The notes below the pieces were generated by a model. That model made no database searches, was not told where the DNA came from, and worked only from the letters and a program-made list of their open reading frames with translations. From the NCBI RefSeq assembly GCF_024298905.1, contig NZ_CP101154.1, forward strand, positions 496,001-560,000: a stretch of DNA of 64,000 bases. The letters are read 5' to 3'. This document shows, in pieces, positions 27,617-35,651 of this stretch. Source of the stretch: Natronomonas marina (GTDB lineage Archaea; Halobacteriota; Halobacteria; Halobacteriales; Haloarculaceae). Position 1 is the stretch's first letter. The number at the start of each line of letters is the position of its first letter. The translations under genes were made by a program, and so were the position numbers.

Positions 27617-27935
27617 CCACCGCCTCCGTGAACAGCTCCACTACGTACTCGGCCGCCTCGTCGCGCTGGTCGTCGGCGCGGGCCTCGAGGGCCTCCCGCT
27701 CCTCGTGACCCTGCTCGAGAATCTCCTCGCGTTCGGCCTCGATCTCCTCGCGGGCCTCGGCGAGTCGTTCCTCCTTGTGCTCGCTGGCTTCCTCGCGGGC
27801 CTGCTCGCGGATCTCCTCGGCCTCCTCGCGGGCCGCCGCGATCCGCTCTTCGCGGGCCTCCTCCGCGTCGGCCACGATCTCGTCGGCCTCGCGTTCGGCC
27901 TCCTTGATTCGGTCGAGAACCTCTGGCCTGGCCAT
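27603..27935 (-). CDS. atpH: A-type ATP synthase subunit H
   Basis: Peripheral-stalk subunit of 110 residues, almost entirely a Glu/Ala/Arg coiled coil, pairing with subunit E. It is the first gene of the operon H-I-K-E-C-F-A-B-x-D. A good ribosome-binding site lies just ahead of the start. Confidence 0.93.
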   Translation of the reverse strand: MARPEVLDRIKEAEREADEIVADAEEAREERIAAAREEAEEIREQAREEASEHKEERLAEAREEIEAEREEILEQGHEEREALEARADDQRDEAAEYVVELFTEAVDAQT

Positions 27936-27942
27936 GGTTATA

Positions 27943-27975
27943 TCACCTGAAACTTCGGAAAGGGCCTATTTGGTA
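27943..27975 (-). promoter_or_regulatory. Ribosome-binding site and TATA region of atp operon
   Basis: On the minus strand AGGTGA (27943-27948) sits seven bases ahead of the atpH ATG, a near-perfect match to the 16S rRNA 3-prime end. An AAATAGG element around 27966-27973 is the best TATA candidate. Confidence 0.55.
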
Positions 27976-28083
27976 GTTGCGAAACCCGACCGACGGGCGC
28001 TCGGGACGACCCCTGGCCGGACGCCCCCTCACGGTCGCCGACGAATCCGGGGAGTTATGGCCGGACCGTCCCAAGAGCCGTCG

Positions 28084-28749
28084 ATGGGACTGCTCGAAGA
28101 CAAGGCTCGCGCGCGGGTGTTCTACAGGTACCTCTCGAAGGTGTACGACACCATCAATCCCTTCATCTGGAACGAGGAGATGCGCGACGAGGCACTGGAG
28201 TGGTTCGGCGTCGAGGCCGGCGACCGCGTGCTCGACGTCGGCTGTGGCACCGGCTTTGCGACCGAGGGGCTGTTGCGGCAGACCGACGACGTCTGGGGGC
28301 TCGATCAGTCGGCCCACCAACTGGAGAAAGCCTACGCGAAGTTCGGCAAGCGGGGCGACGTGACGTTCACGCGCGGCGACGCCGAACGGCTGCCATTCGC
28401 CGACGACAGTTTCGACGGCTACTGGTCGTCGGGCTCCATCGAGTACTGGCCCGACCCCGTCGCCGCTCTGCGAGAGGCCCGACGGGTGACCAAGCCCGGC
28501 CGCCCCGTCCTCGTCGTCGGCCCGGACTACCCCAAATCCTCGGTGTTCCAGAAACTCGCCGACGCCATCATGCTGTTCTACGACGAGGGGGAGGCCGACC
28601 GGATGTTCGCCGAGGCGGGCTTCGAAGAGTTCGAACACCACATCCAGCAGCGGGCCCCCGGGACGCCGCGGGCCATCACCACCGTCGCCTACGTGCCGGA
28701 GGAGGACGGAGAAACGACCGACAGCGAGGTCGGCGTTGAGGCCGTCTAG
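28084..28749 (+). CDS. UbiE/MenG-like SAM methyltransferase
   Basis: A 221-residue class I methyltransferase. Motif I is LDVGCGTGFATEG near residue 55, followed by GDAERLPFADDSFDGYW (motif II region) and EARRVTKPGRPVLVVG (post-II). The N-terminal FYRYLSKVYDTINPFIWNEEMR is typical of UbiE/MenG and plastoquinone-type quinone methyltransferases, so a role in menaquinone methylation is likely. An alternative ATG at 28057 with GGAG just ahead would add nine residues. Its stop overlaps the convergent pilin gene's stop in the palindrome CTAG. Confidence 0.8.
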   Translation: MGLLEDKARARVFYRYLSKVYDTINPFIWNEEMRDEALEWFGVEAGDRVLDVGCGTGFATEGLLRQTDDVWGLDQSAHQLEKAYAKFGKRGDVTFTRGDAERLPFADDSFDGYWSSGSIEYWPDPVAALREARRVTKPGRPVLVVGPDYPKSSVFQKLADAIMLFYDEGEADRMFAEAGFEEFEHHIQQRAPGTPRAITTVAYVPEEDGETTDSEVGVEAV

Positions 28750-29201
28750 GCGGTCGTCTCCAGAACGGCGATCCGCCGGTCGCCGACGTACATCCGTATC
28801 TCGACGCTCGCGCCCGCCCGGATCGCCGGCGCGTTCGTCGAGGCCACTCGCAGCGACGCCGTCTCGCCCGCCGTCCACGACCCCGAGTACGCGCTGTTGA
28901 ACGGGCCCGTCGGCCCGCTGTGGAACCCCGTCGCCGAGAAGAACGGGACCGGCGGCTGCTCGGCCAGTCGCCGGCCGCCGACGCTGATTCGGACACGGAG
29001 CCGTTCGGGATCGACGGCGCCGCCGCCCCGGTGGGTCACCGTCACCGTGCCGTCCGGGGCGGCCGTACAGTCGAAGGCGGCTACCGTCGTGCCGTCGGGC
29101 GGGGTCGCCGAGAGGAGGGCGCCGACGCCGGCCGCCGTGACGACGGTCAACGCGACGAGCAGGACGACGCCGACGACCGGCACGGCGGCGCGATCCGACA
29201 T
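28746..29201 (-). CDS. Type IV pilin-like protein
   Basis: A 151-residue protein with a class III (prepilin-type) N-terminus: the short head MSDRAAVP followed by one hydrophobic helix (VVGVVLLVALTVVTAAGVGALL). The rest is a beta-rich head with the GSWTAGETASLRV segment found in haloarchaeal pilin-domain (DUF1628) proteins. It would be cleaved by PibD and assembled or held in the membrane. It lies downstream of the secreted-protein gene at 29239 on the same strand. Confidence 0.75.
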   Translation of the reverse strand: MSDRAAVPVVGVVLLVALTVVTAAGVGALLSATPPDGTTVAAFDCTAAPDGTVTVTHRGGGAVDPERLRVRISVGGRRLAEQPPVPFFSATGFHSGPTGPFNSAYSGSWTAGETASLRVASTNAPAIRAGASVEIRMYVGDRRIAVLETTA

Positions 29202-29238
29202 GCGGTCGGTGGCCGCGGCTTCCTACAAGAGGGTTCGG

Positions 29239-30447
29239 CTACGAGACGGTCGTCTCGACGACGACCGTCTCTCCATCGTGGGTGACGGTCGCGTTGATCT
29301 GCCCCCGCGGGGCGACGGTCCAGAGGCGCTGGCCACCCGTTCGGCCGACGTGGTCGCCGTTGACGGTGACGCTGGCGTCGACCGGCTGGCCCGTCGCCGT
29401 ATCGTAGGCCGTCACGCCGAGCGGCCCACTGGCGTAGGTGGTGTCGACCCGCACCCGGAGACTGTCGGCGCCATTCGTCCTGTTGAAGCTCTCGGTCGGA
29501 ACCCGGTCGACGTGCTTTCGCTGTGTCTCCTTGACGACCCGGCCGGTGCCGCCGTCGAGGTACGGCGTCAGTTCCCCGTGGTCGTAGCGGTAGACGATGC
29601 TGTACAGCCGGGCTCCCTCGGTCCCGATGCGGTCCGGATCGTCGACGCCCGGGTTCCCCTCGTTCACCCAGGGGTAGATCTCGGTGAGACGGCTGAAGAC
29701 CTCCACGAAGTTGCCGTACCTGTCGGAGTCGCGGACGTTCCTGATCCCTGGGGTGTACGCCTCGCGGACGTAGACGTACCTGCCGTCCTCCTGGCGCTGT
29801 ACCGTCGCGAGAACGAGCCCGCCCCCGGCGGTCTCGGCGTGGACGCGGGTCGTCTTGGTCCCGTCGAGTCCCTCGATGATGTCGTCCCGGACCGGACCCT
29901 CCAGCGGGGTCAGCCGAATCCGCAACGTCGACAGCCGGGCGGCCTCCTCGCTCATCCCGAGTTCGCCCGCCCGGTTCTGGAGCCATCTCGCGGTCTCGGC
30001 CCGCTGTTCTGCCTCGGCGTGAATCCCCGAGAGGATGCGGAACAGGTCCGCTTCCTCGATCTCGCCGCCTGCGTACCGGTCGATGGAATCTATCTCCCGG
30101 CTCTCGAGGGCATCGACGCGCCCGGCGAGCCGGTCGGTCCCGTTGCGGACGACGGTTCGCCGGGCCTCCTCGGAGCCGGCGTCGTCGTACTTGCGCTGGA
30201 GCGAGACCATCGAGAACGTCGATCTGACCTCGCCGCCGTTGGCGCTGACTGTCGCCGCGACGTCGATCGACGTCGTCTCCTGGCCGCTGCGGTCGACGTC
30301 GCTGGCGTTCGGTCCCAGATAGTTGGAGGTGTTCTCGGCGGTCTGGACCACCATGGGCGACCCCGTCCCCTGCTGGAGGGCGCCCGCAGCCCCGACCGAA
30401 CCGAGACAGACGAGGAGGGCGAGTGCGACTGCCCGGAGACCCTGCAT
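29239..30447 (-). CDS. Secreted protein, DUF7096-like
   Basis: A 402-residue exported protein starting at the ATG at 30447, where a Sec signal (MQGLRAVALALLVCLGSVGAAGA) begins; the 48 residues of open frame upstream are promoter. The mature part is helical (about 60-170), then beta-rich, ending with an Ig-like or carboxypeptidase-regulatory-like fold around YDTATGQPVDASVTVNGDHVG. The architecture matches haloarchaeal proteins I recall as DUF7096. It is divergent from the membrane-anchored regulator at 30601, and the shared 153-base gap suggests joint control. Confidence 0.65.
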   Translation of the reverse strand: MQGLRAVALALLVCLGSVGAAGALQQGTGSPMVVQTAENTSNYLGPNASDVDRSGQETTSIDVAATVSANGGEVRSTFSMVSLQRKYDDAGSEEARRTVVRNGTDRLAGRVDALESREIDSIDRYAGGEIEEADLFRILSGIHAEAEQRAETARWLQNRAGELGMSEEAARLSTLRIRLTPLEGPVRDDIIEGLDGTKTTRVHAETAGGGLVLATVQRQEDGRYVYVREAYTPGIRNVRDSDRYGNFVEVFSRLTEIYPWVNEGNPGVDDPDRIGTEGARLYSIVYRYDHGELTPYLDGGTGRVVKETQRKHVDRVPTESFNRTNGADSLRVRVDTTYASGPLGVTAYDTATGQPVDASVTVNGDHVGRTGGQRLWTVAPRGQINATVTHDGETVVVETTVS

Positions 30448-30600
30448 ACGACCCACCTCGAACCGGGCAAGTAAAAATCCGACCGTCTCGTACGCTGGTA
30501 CAAAAACGGCCTCAAAGCGAACGAGAGGTAGTATAAAGACTGCAGACGTTTTATCGCGTGATAGAAAGCGTTTTCCCGTATCGGTGTGCATGCCCCAGGT

Positions 30601-31707
30601 ATGCGGTGTCGGGTCCCCCTCCTGCTCTGTGGTCTCCTGGTGGCCGCCCTGGTTTTCGGTGCCGTTCCGGCGGGCGCACAGCCGTCGGCGGAGGAAACCC
30701 GGCTCGAACTCCAGCTTCAGGACGACGGCGACGGCCGCTGGACCATCGTCGCCACCGTCCCGCTGGACGATCGGGAGGACGTCGAGAACTTCCGGTCGTT
30801 CGCCGAGGCCTACGAGCAGGGCGATCAGGACTTCCGACTGGGAGTCGACGCGTTCAGACGGGCCGCCTCGGAGGCTTCCCGGACGACCGGCCGGGAGATG
30901 ACGGTCGGGTCGGCGAACCGGTCGGCCGAACTGGTCAACGGGACGACCGACAACGGAACGGTCGACCGATACGGGGAGTTGCAGGTGTCTTTCACCTGGG
31001 AATCGTTCGCCCGTATCGACGAGAACGGGACGATGTACGTCGGGGACGCGTTCAAAACCACGAACGGGACGTGGCTCTCCGGCATCGGCCCGAACCAGAC
31101 TCTCGTCATCCGGTCGCCGCCGGGCTACACTGCGCCGACGACGTCGCCCATCGGCGCCGAGGACGGCGATCTCAGGTGGGAGGGCCCGCAGACCTTCGAG
31201 CCGGGCTACTTCGAGATCGTCTACCAGCCCGACCCCGCAGGACCGGGCGACGGCCTGGGGGCCTCGACGCTGCTCTTGATCGGGGCGCTCGTCTTGAGCG
31301 GCGCGGCGCTCCTCCTCGGGCTGTACCTGCTGTGGCGCCGCCGGGACGGCACGACCTCCGACGAGGAGCCGCCGGCGGCGGCCAACCCCGGGCCGGACGC
31401 CACCGCGGCGCCCGACGAGGAGGCGAAACCGGACGACCCCGACGAGGCCGAACCGGACGACGAGCCGGACCTGGAGTTACTCTCCGACGAGGAACGCGTC
31501 GAGTACCTCCTCGAGCAGAACGGCGGCCGGATGAAGCAGGCCAACATCGTCAAGGAGACCGGCTGGTCGAACGCCAAGGTCTCACAGCTGCTGTCCTCGA
31601 TGGAGGAGGCCGACCGCATCGACAAGCTCCGAATCGGTCGGGAGAACCTCATCAGCTTCCCGGACGAGGGAGTCACCGACCTCGAGTCCGGCTCCGAGGA
31701 CGCCTGA
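30601..31707 (+). CDS. Membrane-anchored winged-helix regulator
   Basis: A 368-residue protein: Sec signal (1-27), extracytoplasmic domain (about 30-215) with several N-glycosylation sequons (for example NGT at 113 and 118), one membrane helix (about 220-246) followed by WRRR, a Pro/Glu/Asp-rich cytoplasmic linker (250-290) and a C-terminal winged helix (about 295-360) with KQANIVKETGWSNAKVSQLLSSM as the recognition helix. This is the DUF7343/DUF7345-type layout as I recall it. It could sense an outside signal and act on DNA, perhaps with the divergent secreted protein. An ATG at 30586 would add five residues. Confidence 0.8.
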   Translation: MRCRVPLLLCGLLVAALVFGAVPAGAQPSAEETRLELQLQDDGDGRWTIVATVPLDDREDVENFRSFAEAYEQGDQDFRLGVDAFRRAASEASRTTGREMTVGSANRSAELVNGTTDNGTVDRYGELQVSFTWESFARIDENGTMYVGDAFKTTNGTWLSGIGPNQTLVIRSPPGYTAPTTSPIGAEDGDLRWEGPQTFEPGYFEIVYQPDPAGPGDGLGASTLLLIGALVLSGAALLLGLYLLWRRRDGTTSDEEPPAAANPGPDATAAPDEEAKPDDPDEAEPDDEPDLELLSDEERVEYLLEQNGGRMKQANIVKETGWSNAKVSQLLSSMEEADRIDKLRIGRENLISFPDEGVTDLESGSEDA

Positions 31708-31735
31708 CCCTCGAGTCCGGCTCCGAGGACGCCTG
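31680..31735 (+). repeat. 27-base tandem duplication across a stop codon
   Basis: Bases 31680-31706 are repeated exactly at 31709-31735, with a period of 29. The first copy holds the last codons of the regulator gene (LESGSEDA) and the TGA follows at once; the second copy is untranslated. Confidence 0.9.
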
Positions 31736-31810
31736 TCGGTCGAATCCACGCTCGGGACTGGACAGTGTTCACTCCAGTACGGCGTTGCGACAAACGCTGT
31801 ACGATTCGGA

Positions 31811-31820
31811 AACGTTTAAC
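31811..31820 (+). promoter_or_regulatory. BRE/TATA element of etfBA
   Basis: AACGTTTAAC lies 35-44 bases before the etfB ATG at 31855, preceded by GGAA as a possible BRE. It is the strongest AT element between the regulator gene and etfB. Confidence 0.55.
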
Positions 31821-31854
31821 CGAGAACGGTCGTCATATCCAACGACTAGCCGTT

Positions 31855-32649
31855 ATGAAAATACTCGTCACCGTCAAAGAGGTAGCCGAGGTCGACGACG
31901 AGTTCCGCATCTCCGGGCTCGACATCGACGAAAGCTCCCTCGAATACGACCTCAACGAGTGGGACGACTACGCCGTTGAGGAAGCCGTACAGATCTCGGA
32001 GGAGAACGACGACGTCGAGGTGGTCACCGTCACCATCGGTCCCGAGCGCGCCGAAGAGACCATCAGGATGGCCCTGGCGAAGGGCGCCGACCGCGCGGTG
32101 CGCGTCTGGGACGACTCCCTGGAGTCGGCGCAGTTCCTCGACATCGACACGAAGGCCGAACTGCTCGCGGCCGTCGCCGAACAGGAGGACCCCGACTTCG
32201 TCCTCTCGGGCGTGCAGGCCGGCGACGACGCCAACGGTGCGACCGGCGTCGCGCTGGCCGAACGGCTCGGCTTCGAGTGGGCCGCCGTCGTCAACTCGCT
32301 GGATCTGGACGCCGACGCCGGCCTCGCCAGCGTCCGCCGTGAACTCGAGGGCGGCGTCGAGGAGCTGACCGACGTCGACCTGCCGGCGGTGCTCACCATC
32401 CAGACCGGCATCAACGAGCCTCGCTACGCCAGCCTGCGCGGCATCCGGCAGGCCCAGCGGAAGCCGCTCGAAGTCCAGGGCCTCGACGACATCGGGCTCG
32501 ACGACTCCGTCGTCGACTCGCCCGTCGAGCGGACCGAGATGTACGAACCCGAATCCGAGGGCGACGCCACCTACTGGGAGGGTAGCCCCGAGGAGACCGC
32601 CGGCGAACTGGCCGAGTTCCTCCGCGACAAGGGAGTGGTCGAAGGATGA
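31855..32649 (+). CDS. etfB: Electron transfer flavoprotein beta subunit
   Basis: Beta subunit (264 residues) of the ETF heterodimer, which carries electrons from acyl-CoA and other dehydrogenases. It begins MKILVTVKEVAEVDDEFRI and has the AMP/FAD-associated segments VLSGVQAGDDANGATGVALAERLG and AVLTIQTGINEPRYASLRGI. It overlaps etfA by four bases (ATGA). The start at 31855 follows the TATA box by 35 bases. Confidence 0.95.
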   Translation: MKILVTVKEVAEVDDEFRISGLDIDESSLEYDLNEWDDYAVEEAVQISEENDDVEVVTVTIGPERAEETIRMALAKGADRAVRVWDDSLESAQFLDIDTKAELLAAVAEQEDPDFVLSGVQAGDDANGATGVALAERLGFEWAAVVNSLDLDADAGLASVRRELEGGVEELTDVDLPAVLTIQTGINEPRYASLRGIRQAQRKPLEVQGLDDIGLDDSVVDSPVERTEMYEPESEGDATYWEGSPEETAGELAEFLRDKGVVEG

Positions 32650-33611
32650 CGGTACTGGCAGTCGCCGAGCACCGTCGCGGCGAGGTCCGCGACGTCTCCT
32701 TCGAACTCGTCACCGCCGGTCGTCGGCTGGCCGACGACCTCGGAACCGACCTCTCGCTGCTCGTCGTCGGCGGCGACGTCGACGGCTTCGCCGAGGACCT
32801 GAACCGCGACGGCGTCGACACCATCTACACCGTCGACGAGGGCGAGGAGTTCAACCACGGCGTCTACACGCAGGCCATCGAGCAACTGCACGCCGAACTC
32901 GACCCCACCGCGCTCGTGACGCCGAACTCGGTCAACGCGCTGGACTACGCCCCCGCCGTCGCCGAGAGCCTCGACATCCCGCTGGTCACCGACGTCATCG
33001 ACTTCGAGGCCGACGGGACCGTCGAGGTGACGCGAGAGCAGTACGGCGGCAAGGTCGAGACCACCTACGACGTCGACGCCGACCAGTACGCCATCACCAT
33101 CCGGCCGGCCGAGTGGCCGAAGGCCGAGGAGACCGGCGACGCCGCTATCGAGGCCTTCGACGCGGACATCGACGCCGACCTCGGCACGACCGTCAACGGC
33201 TTCGAGGAGGTCGGCGGCGGCGACGTCGACATCACCGAGGCCGACGTGCTCGTCTCCATCGGCCGCGGCATCGAGGAGGAGGAGAACCTCCCGCTGGTCG
33301 AGGAACTGGCCGACGCGCTGGGCGCGACGCTGTCCTCGTCGCGGCCCATCGTCGACAACGGCTGGCTGCCGAAGAACCGCCAGGTCGGCCAGTCCGGCAA
33401 GGTCGTGACGCCCGACATCTACATCGCCATCGGCATCTCCGGCGCCGTCCAGCACGTCGCCGGCATGAAGGGCGCCGACACCATCGTCGCCATCAACACC
33501 GACCCCAACGCGCCCATCTACGACATCGCCGATTACGGCATCGTCGACGACTTATTCGAGGTCGTGCCCGAACTCATCGAGGAGTTCGGCGGCGAAGCTC
33601 CCGACATCTGA
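32646..33611 (+). CDS. etfA: Electron transfer flavoprotein alpha subunit
   Basis: FAD-binding subunit of ETF, 321 residues. The C-terminal FAD domain shows [22 protein letters not shown], then [15 protein letters not shown] and the [18 protein letters not shown] block. No fixC/etf-quinone oxidoreductase lies next to it, so its electron acceptor is not shown here. Confidence 0.96.
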   Translation: MTVLAVAEHRRGEVRDVSFELVTAGRRLADDLGTDLSLLVVGGDVDGFAEDLNRDGVDTIYTVDEGEEFNHGVYTQAIEQLHAELDPTALVTPNSVNALDYAPAVAESLDIPLVTDVIDFEADGTVEVTREQYGGKVETTYDVDADQYAITIRPAEWPKAEETGDAAIEAFDADIDADLGTTVNGFEEVGGGDVDITEADVLVSIGRGIEEEENLPLVEELADALGATLSSSRPIVDNGWLPKNRQVGQSGKVVTPDIYIAIGISGAVQHVAGMKGADTIVAINTDPNAPIYDIADYGIVDDLFEVVPELIEEFGGEAPDI

Positions 33612-33689
33612 ACGCCACCCCGGCGTTCCGGTAGTACCCCTTTCGTCGGCATCCGTCACGTACTTCCGGGGACCGACCCTACGCGTTTT

Positions 33690-34565
33690 ATGGAGTATCT
33701 CGAGCGGCGTCGAGCGCTCGTCGAGGGGCGACTGGAGCCCGTCCTCGACGCCACCGAGCCGGACGCGATGACCGAGCGTCTGGAACACGTCTCGCTGTCG
33801 GGGGGCAAGCGGGTCCGACCGATGGTGACGCTGCTGGCCTTCGAGGCCGCCGGCGGCGAACTGGCAGGCGAGGACGGCCGCTCGACGCCGCCGTCCAGCA
33901 CGGCCGTCGACTTCGCGGTCGGCATCGAACTCGTCCACAACGCCTCGCTCGTCGTCGACGACATCATCGACGAGTCCGAACTGCGCCGCGGCGTCGACAG
34001 CGCGTGGGCGGCCTTCGGCCACGGGCCCGCCATCGTCACCAGCGACGGCCTGCTGGGTGAGGCGTTCGCGCTCTTCTCGGCCGACGAGCGCGCGATGCAG
34101 GTCGTCAGCGAGTCGATGGTCGAACTCGGCGAGGGGGAGGCGACCGAACTGGTCGCACAGCCGACGACCGAGGGGGAGTACATGGAACTGGCCCGCCGGA
34201 AGACGGGCGCGCTGTTCCGGGCCGCGGCGGAACTGGGCGCCATCGCCGCCGACGCCGACGCCTACTCCGTCGAGGCGTTCGGCCGGTACGCCGAACGGGT
34301 CGGCATCGCCTTCCAGATACGCGACGACGTGCTCGACGCGACGGCCGACCCCGCGGAACTCGGCAAGCCGACCGGACAGGACGAAGCCATGGAGCGGCCC
34401 TCGCTGGTCCAGATAACCGACATGACGCCCGAGGAGGCCAACGAGCGGGCACGTCGGGAGTCCGAGGCGGCACTGGAGGCACTGGAGGCGACCGACGCCG
34501 TCGGTTCGGAGGCCGCCGGCTACCTCCAGGACCTCGCGGAGTTCGTCGTCGTCCGCGAGCGGTGA
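33690..34565 (+). CDS. Polyprenyl diphosphate synthase
   Basis: A 291-residue trans-prenyl transferase that elongates isoprenoid chains with isopentenyl diphosphate. The first Asp-rich motif is VVDDIIDES (about 91) and the second is IRDDVLDATAD (about 210), each with the DDxxD pattern. Length is a little short compared with archaeal GGPP synthases (about 330-350), so it may be a second paralogue rather than the main GGPP synthase. Product chain length cannot be read safely. Confidence 0.88.
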   Translation: MEYLERRRALVEGRLEPVLDATEPDAMTERLEHVSLSGGKRVRPMVTLLAFEAAGGELAGEDGRSTPPSSTAVDFAVGIELVHNASLVVDDIIDESELRRGVDSAWAAFGHGPAIVTSDGLLGEAFALFSADERAMQVVSESMVELGEGEATELVAQPTTEGEYMELARRKTGALFRAAAELGAIAADADAYSVEAFGRYAERVGIAFQIRDDVLDATADPAELGKPTGQDEAMERPSLVQITDMTPEEANERARRESEAALEALEATDAVGSEAAGYLQDLAEFVVVRER

Positions 34566-34610
34566 CGGAAAACAGCAACGCGTTTACCGACGGACGATAG
34601 AAAGCCGCCA

Positions 34611-35444
34611 ATGATAGTGCCCGGCGTCGCCTCCCAGGAGATTGCGGCCGCACTCTCGGTGGAACTCGACGAACCGCTCGCGGCCGTCGAGTACGACCGC
34701 TTCGCCGACGGCGAACGCCTCGTTCGCGTCCCCGGGACCGACGAACGTGCCGTCGTGGTCGCCTCGACGGTCTCCGACCGCGCCCACGTCGAGTTGCTCC
34801 AGTTGCAGGACGCCGTCCGCCAGCGGGCCGAGGAGGTGGTGACCGTCCTGCCGTACATGGGGTACGCCCGCCAGGACGAGGCCTTCGAGACCGGCGAACC
34901 CGTCTCGGCGCGCGCCGTGGCGCGGGCCATCTCGACCGGCACCGACCGCGTCGTGACCGTCAACCCCCACGAGTCGGCCGTCTGTGACTTCTTCGAGGTC
35001 CCCTGCGAGACCGTCGACGCCGCGGCCCGGCTGGCCGACCCGCTGCCGTCGCTTTCGGACCCGCTCTTTCTGTCGCCGGACGCCGGCGCCGTCGCGCTGG
35101 CCGAGACCGTCCGGGACGCCCACGGGTCCGGCGAGACGGACTACTTCGAGAAGCACCGTGTCTCCGACACGGAGGTCGAAATCCGACCGAGCGACGCCGC
35201 CACCGCCGGCCGGGACGTGGTTCTCGTCGACGACATCGTGGCGACCGGGTCGACGATGAGCACCGCCATCGAACAGCTGTCGGGGCCCGAACGGGTCTTC
35301 GTCACCTGCGTCCACCCGATGCTCGCCGGCAGCGCCCGGACGAAACTCGCAAACGCCGGCGCCGACGCGGTGTACGGCACCGACACCGTCGAACGGGCCG
35401 TCTCCGAGGTCAGCGCCGCGCCCGCCATCGCCGCCGCGCTGTAG
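34611..35444 (+). CDS. prs: Ribose-phosphate pyrophosphokinase (PRPP synthetase)
   Basis: Makes PRPP from ribose 5-phosphate and ATP. The 277 residues show the GYARQDEAFETGEPVSARA flexible-loop region near 83 and the PRPP-binding DVVLVDDIVATGSTMSTA motif near 202-219, plus VTCVHPML. Archaeal enzymes of this short form match. It ends immediately before the convergent zinc-ribbon gene. Confidence 0.95.
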   Translation: MIVPGVASQEIAAALSVELDEPLAAVEYDRFADGERLVRVPGTDERAVVVASTVSDRAHVELLQLQDAVRQRAEEVVTVLPYMGYARQDEAFETGEPVSARAVARAISTGTDRVVTVNPHESAVCDFFEVPCETVDAAARLADPLPSLSDPLFLSPDAGAVALAETVRDAHGSGETDYFEKHRVSDTEVEIRPSDAATAGRDVVLVDDIVATGSTMSTAIEQLSGPERVFVTCVHPMLAGSARTKLANAGADAVYGTDTVERAVSEVSAAPAIAAAL

Positions 35445-35651
35445 TCAGGTCTCCTCGGCGGTCTCGGCGTCCAGTTTGACGTACGCCTCGCTCGCCGCGT
35501 CCGGCAGCGCGGACTCGTGGTGCCGGTAGGCTCGCGCCGACCCGCACTCAGGGCAGGTCGTTCCCTCGTCGTCGGCCGCCTCGTCACCCCCGTCGAGCCG
35601 CTGGCTGTGCTCGCAGGCCGGACACACCAGATACGGCGGGTCGGCGGTCAC
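35445..35651 (-). CDS. RPA12/TFS-like zinc-ribbon protein
   Basis: A 68-residue protein with two CxxC pairs: CPAC at 10-13 and CPECGSARAYRHHE at 33-46. The second knuckle resembles the C-terminal ribbon of RPB9/TFIIS (CPECG-x-x-x-AY), but the acidic Asp-Glu hairpin needed for RNA cleavage is not present. It starts at GTG 35651, overlapping the metalloprotease stop as GTGA, so translation should be coupled to that gene. An RNA-polymerase role is possible but not shown. Confidence 0.7.
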   Translation of the reverse strand: MTADPPYLVCPACEHSQRLDGGDEAADDEGTTCPECGSARAYRHHESALPDAASEAYVKLDAETAEET

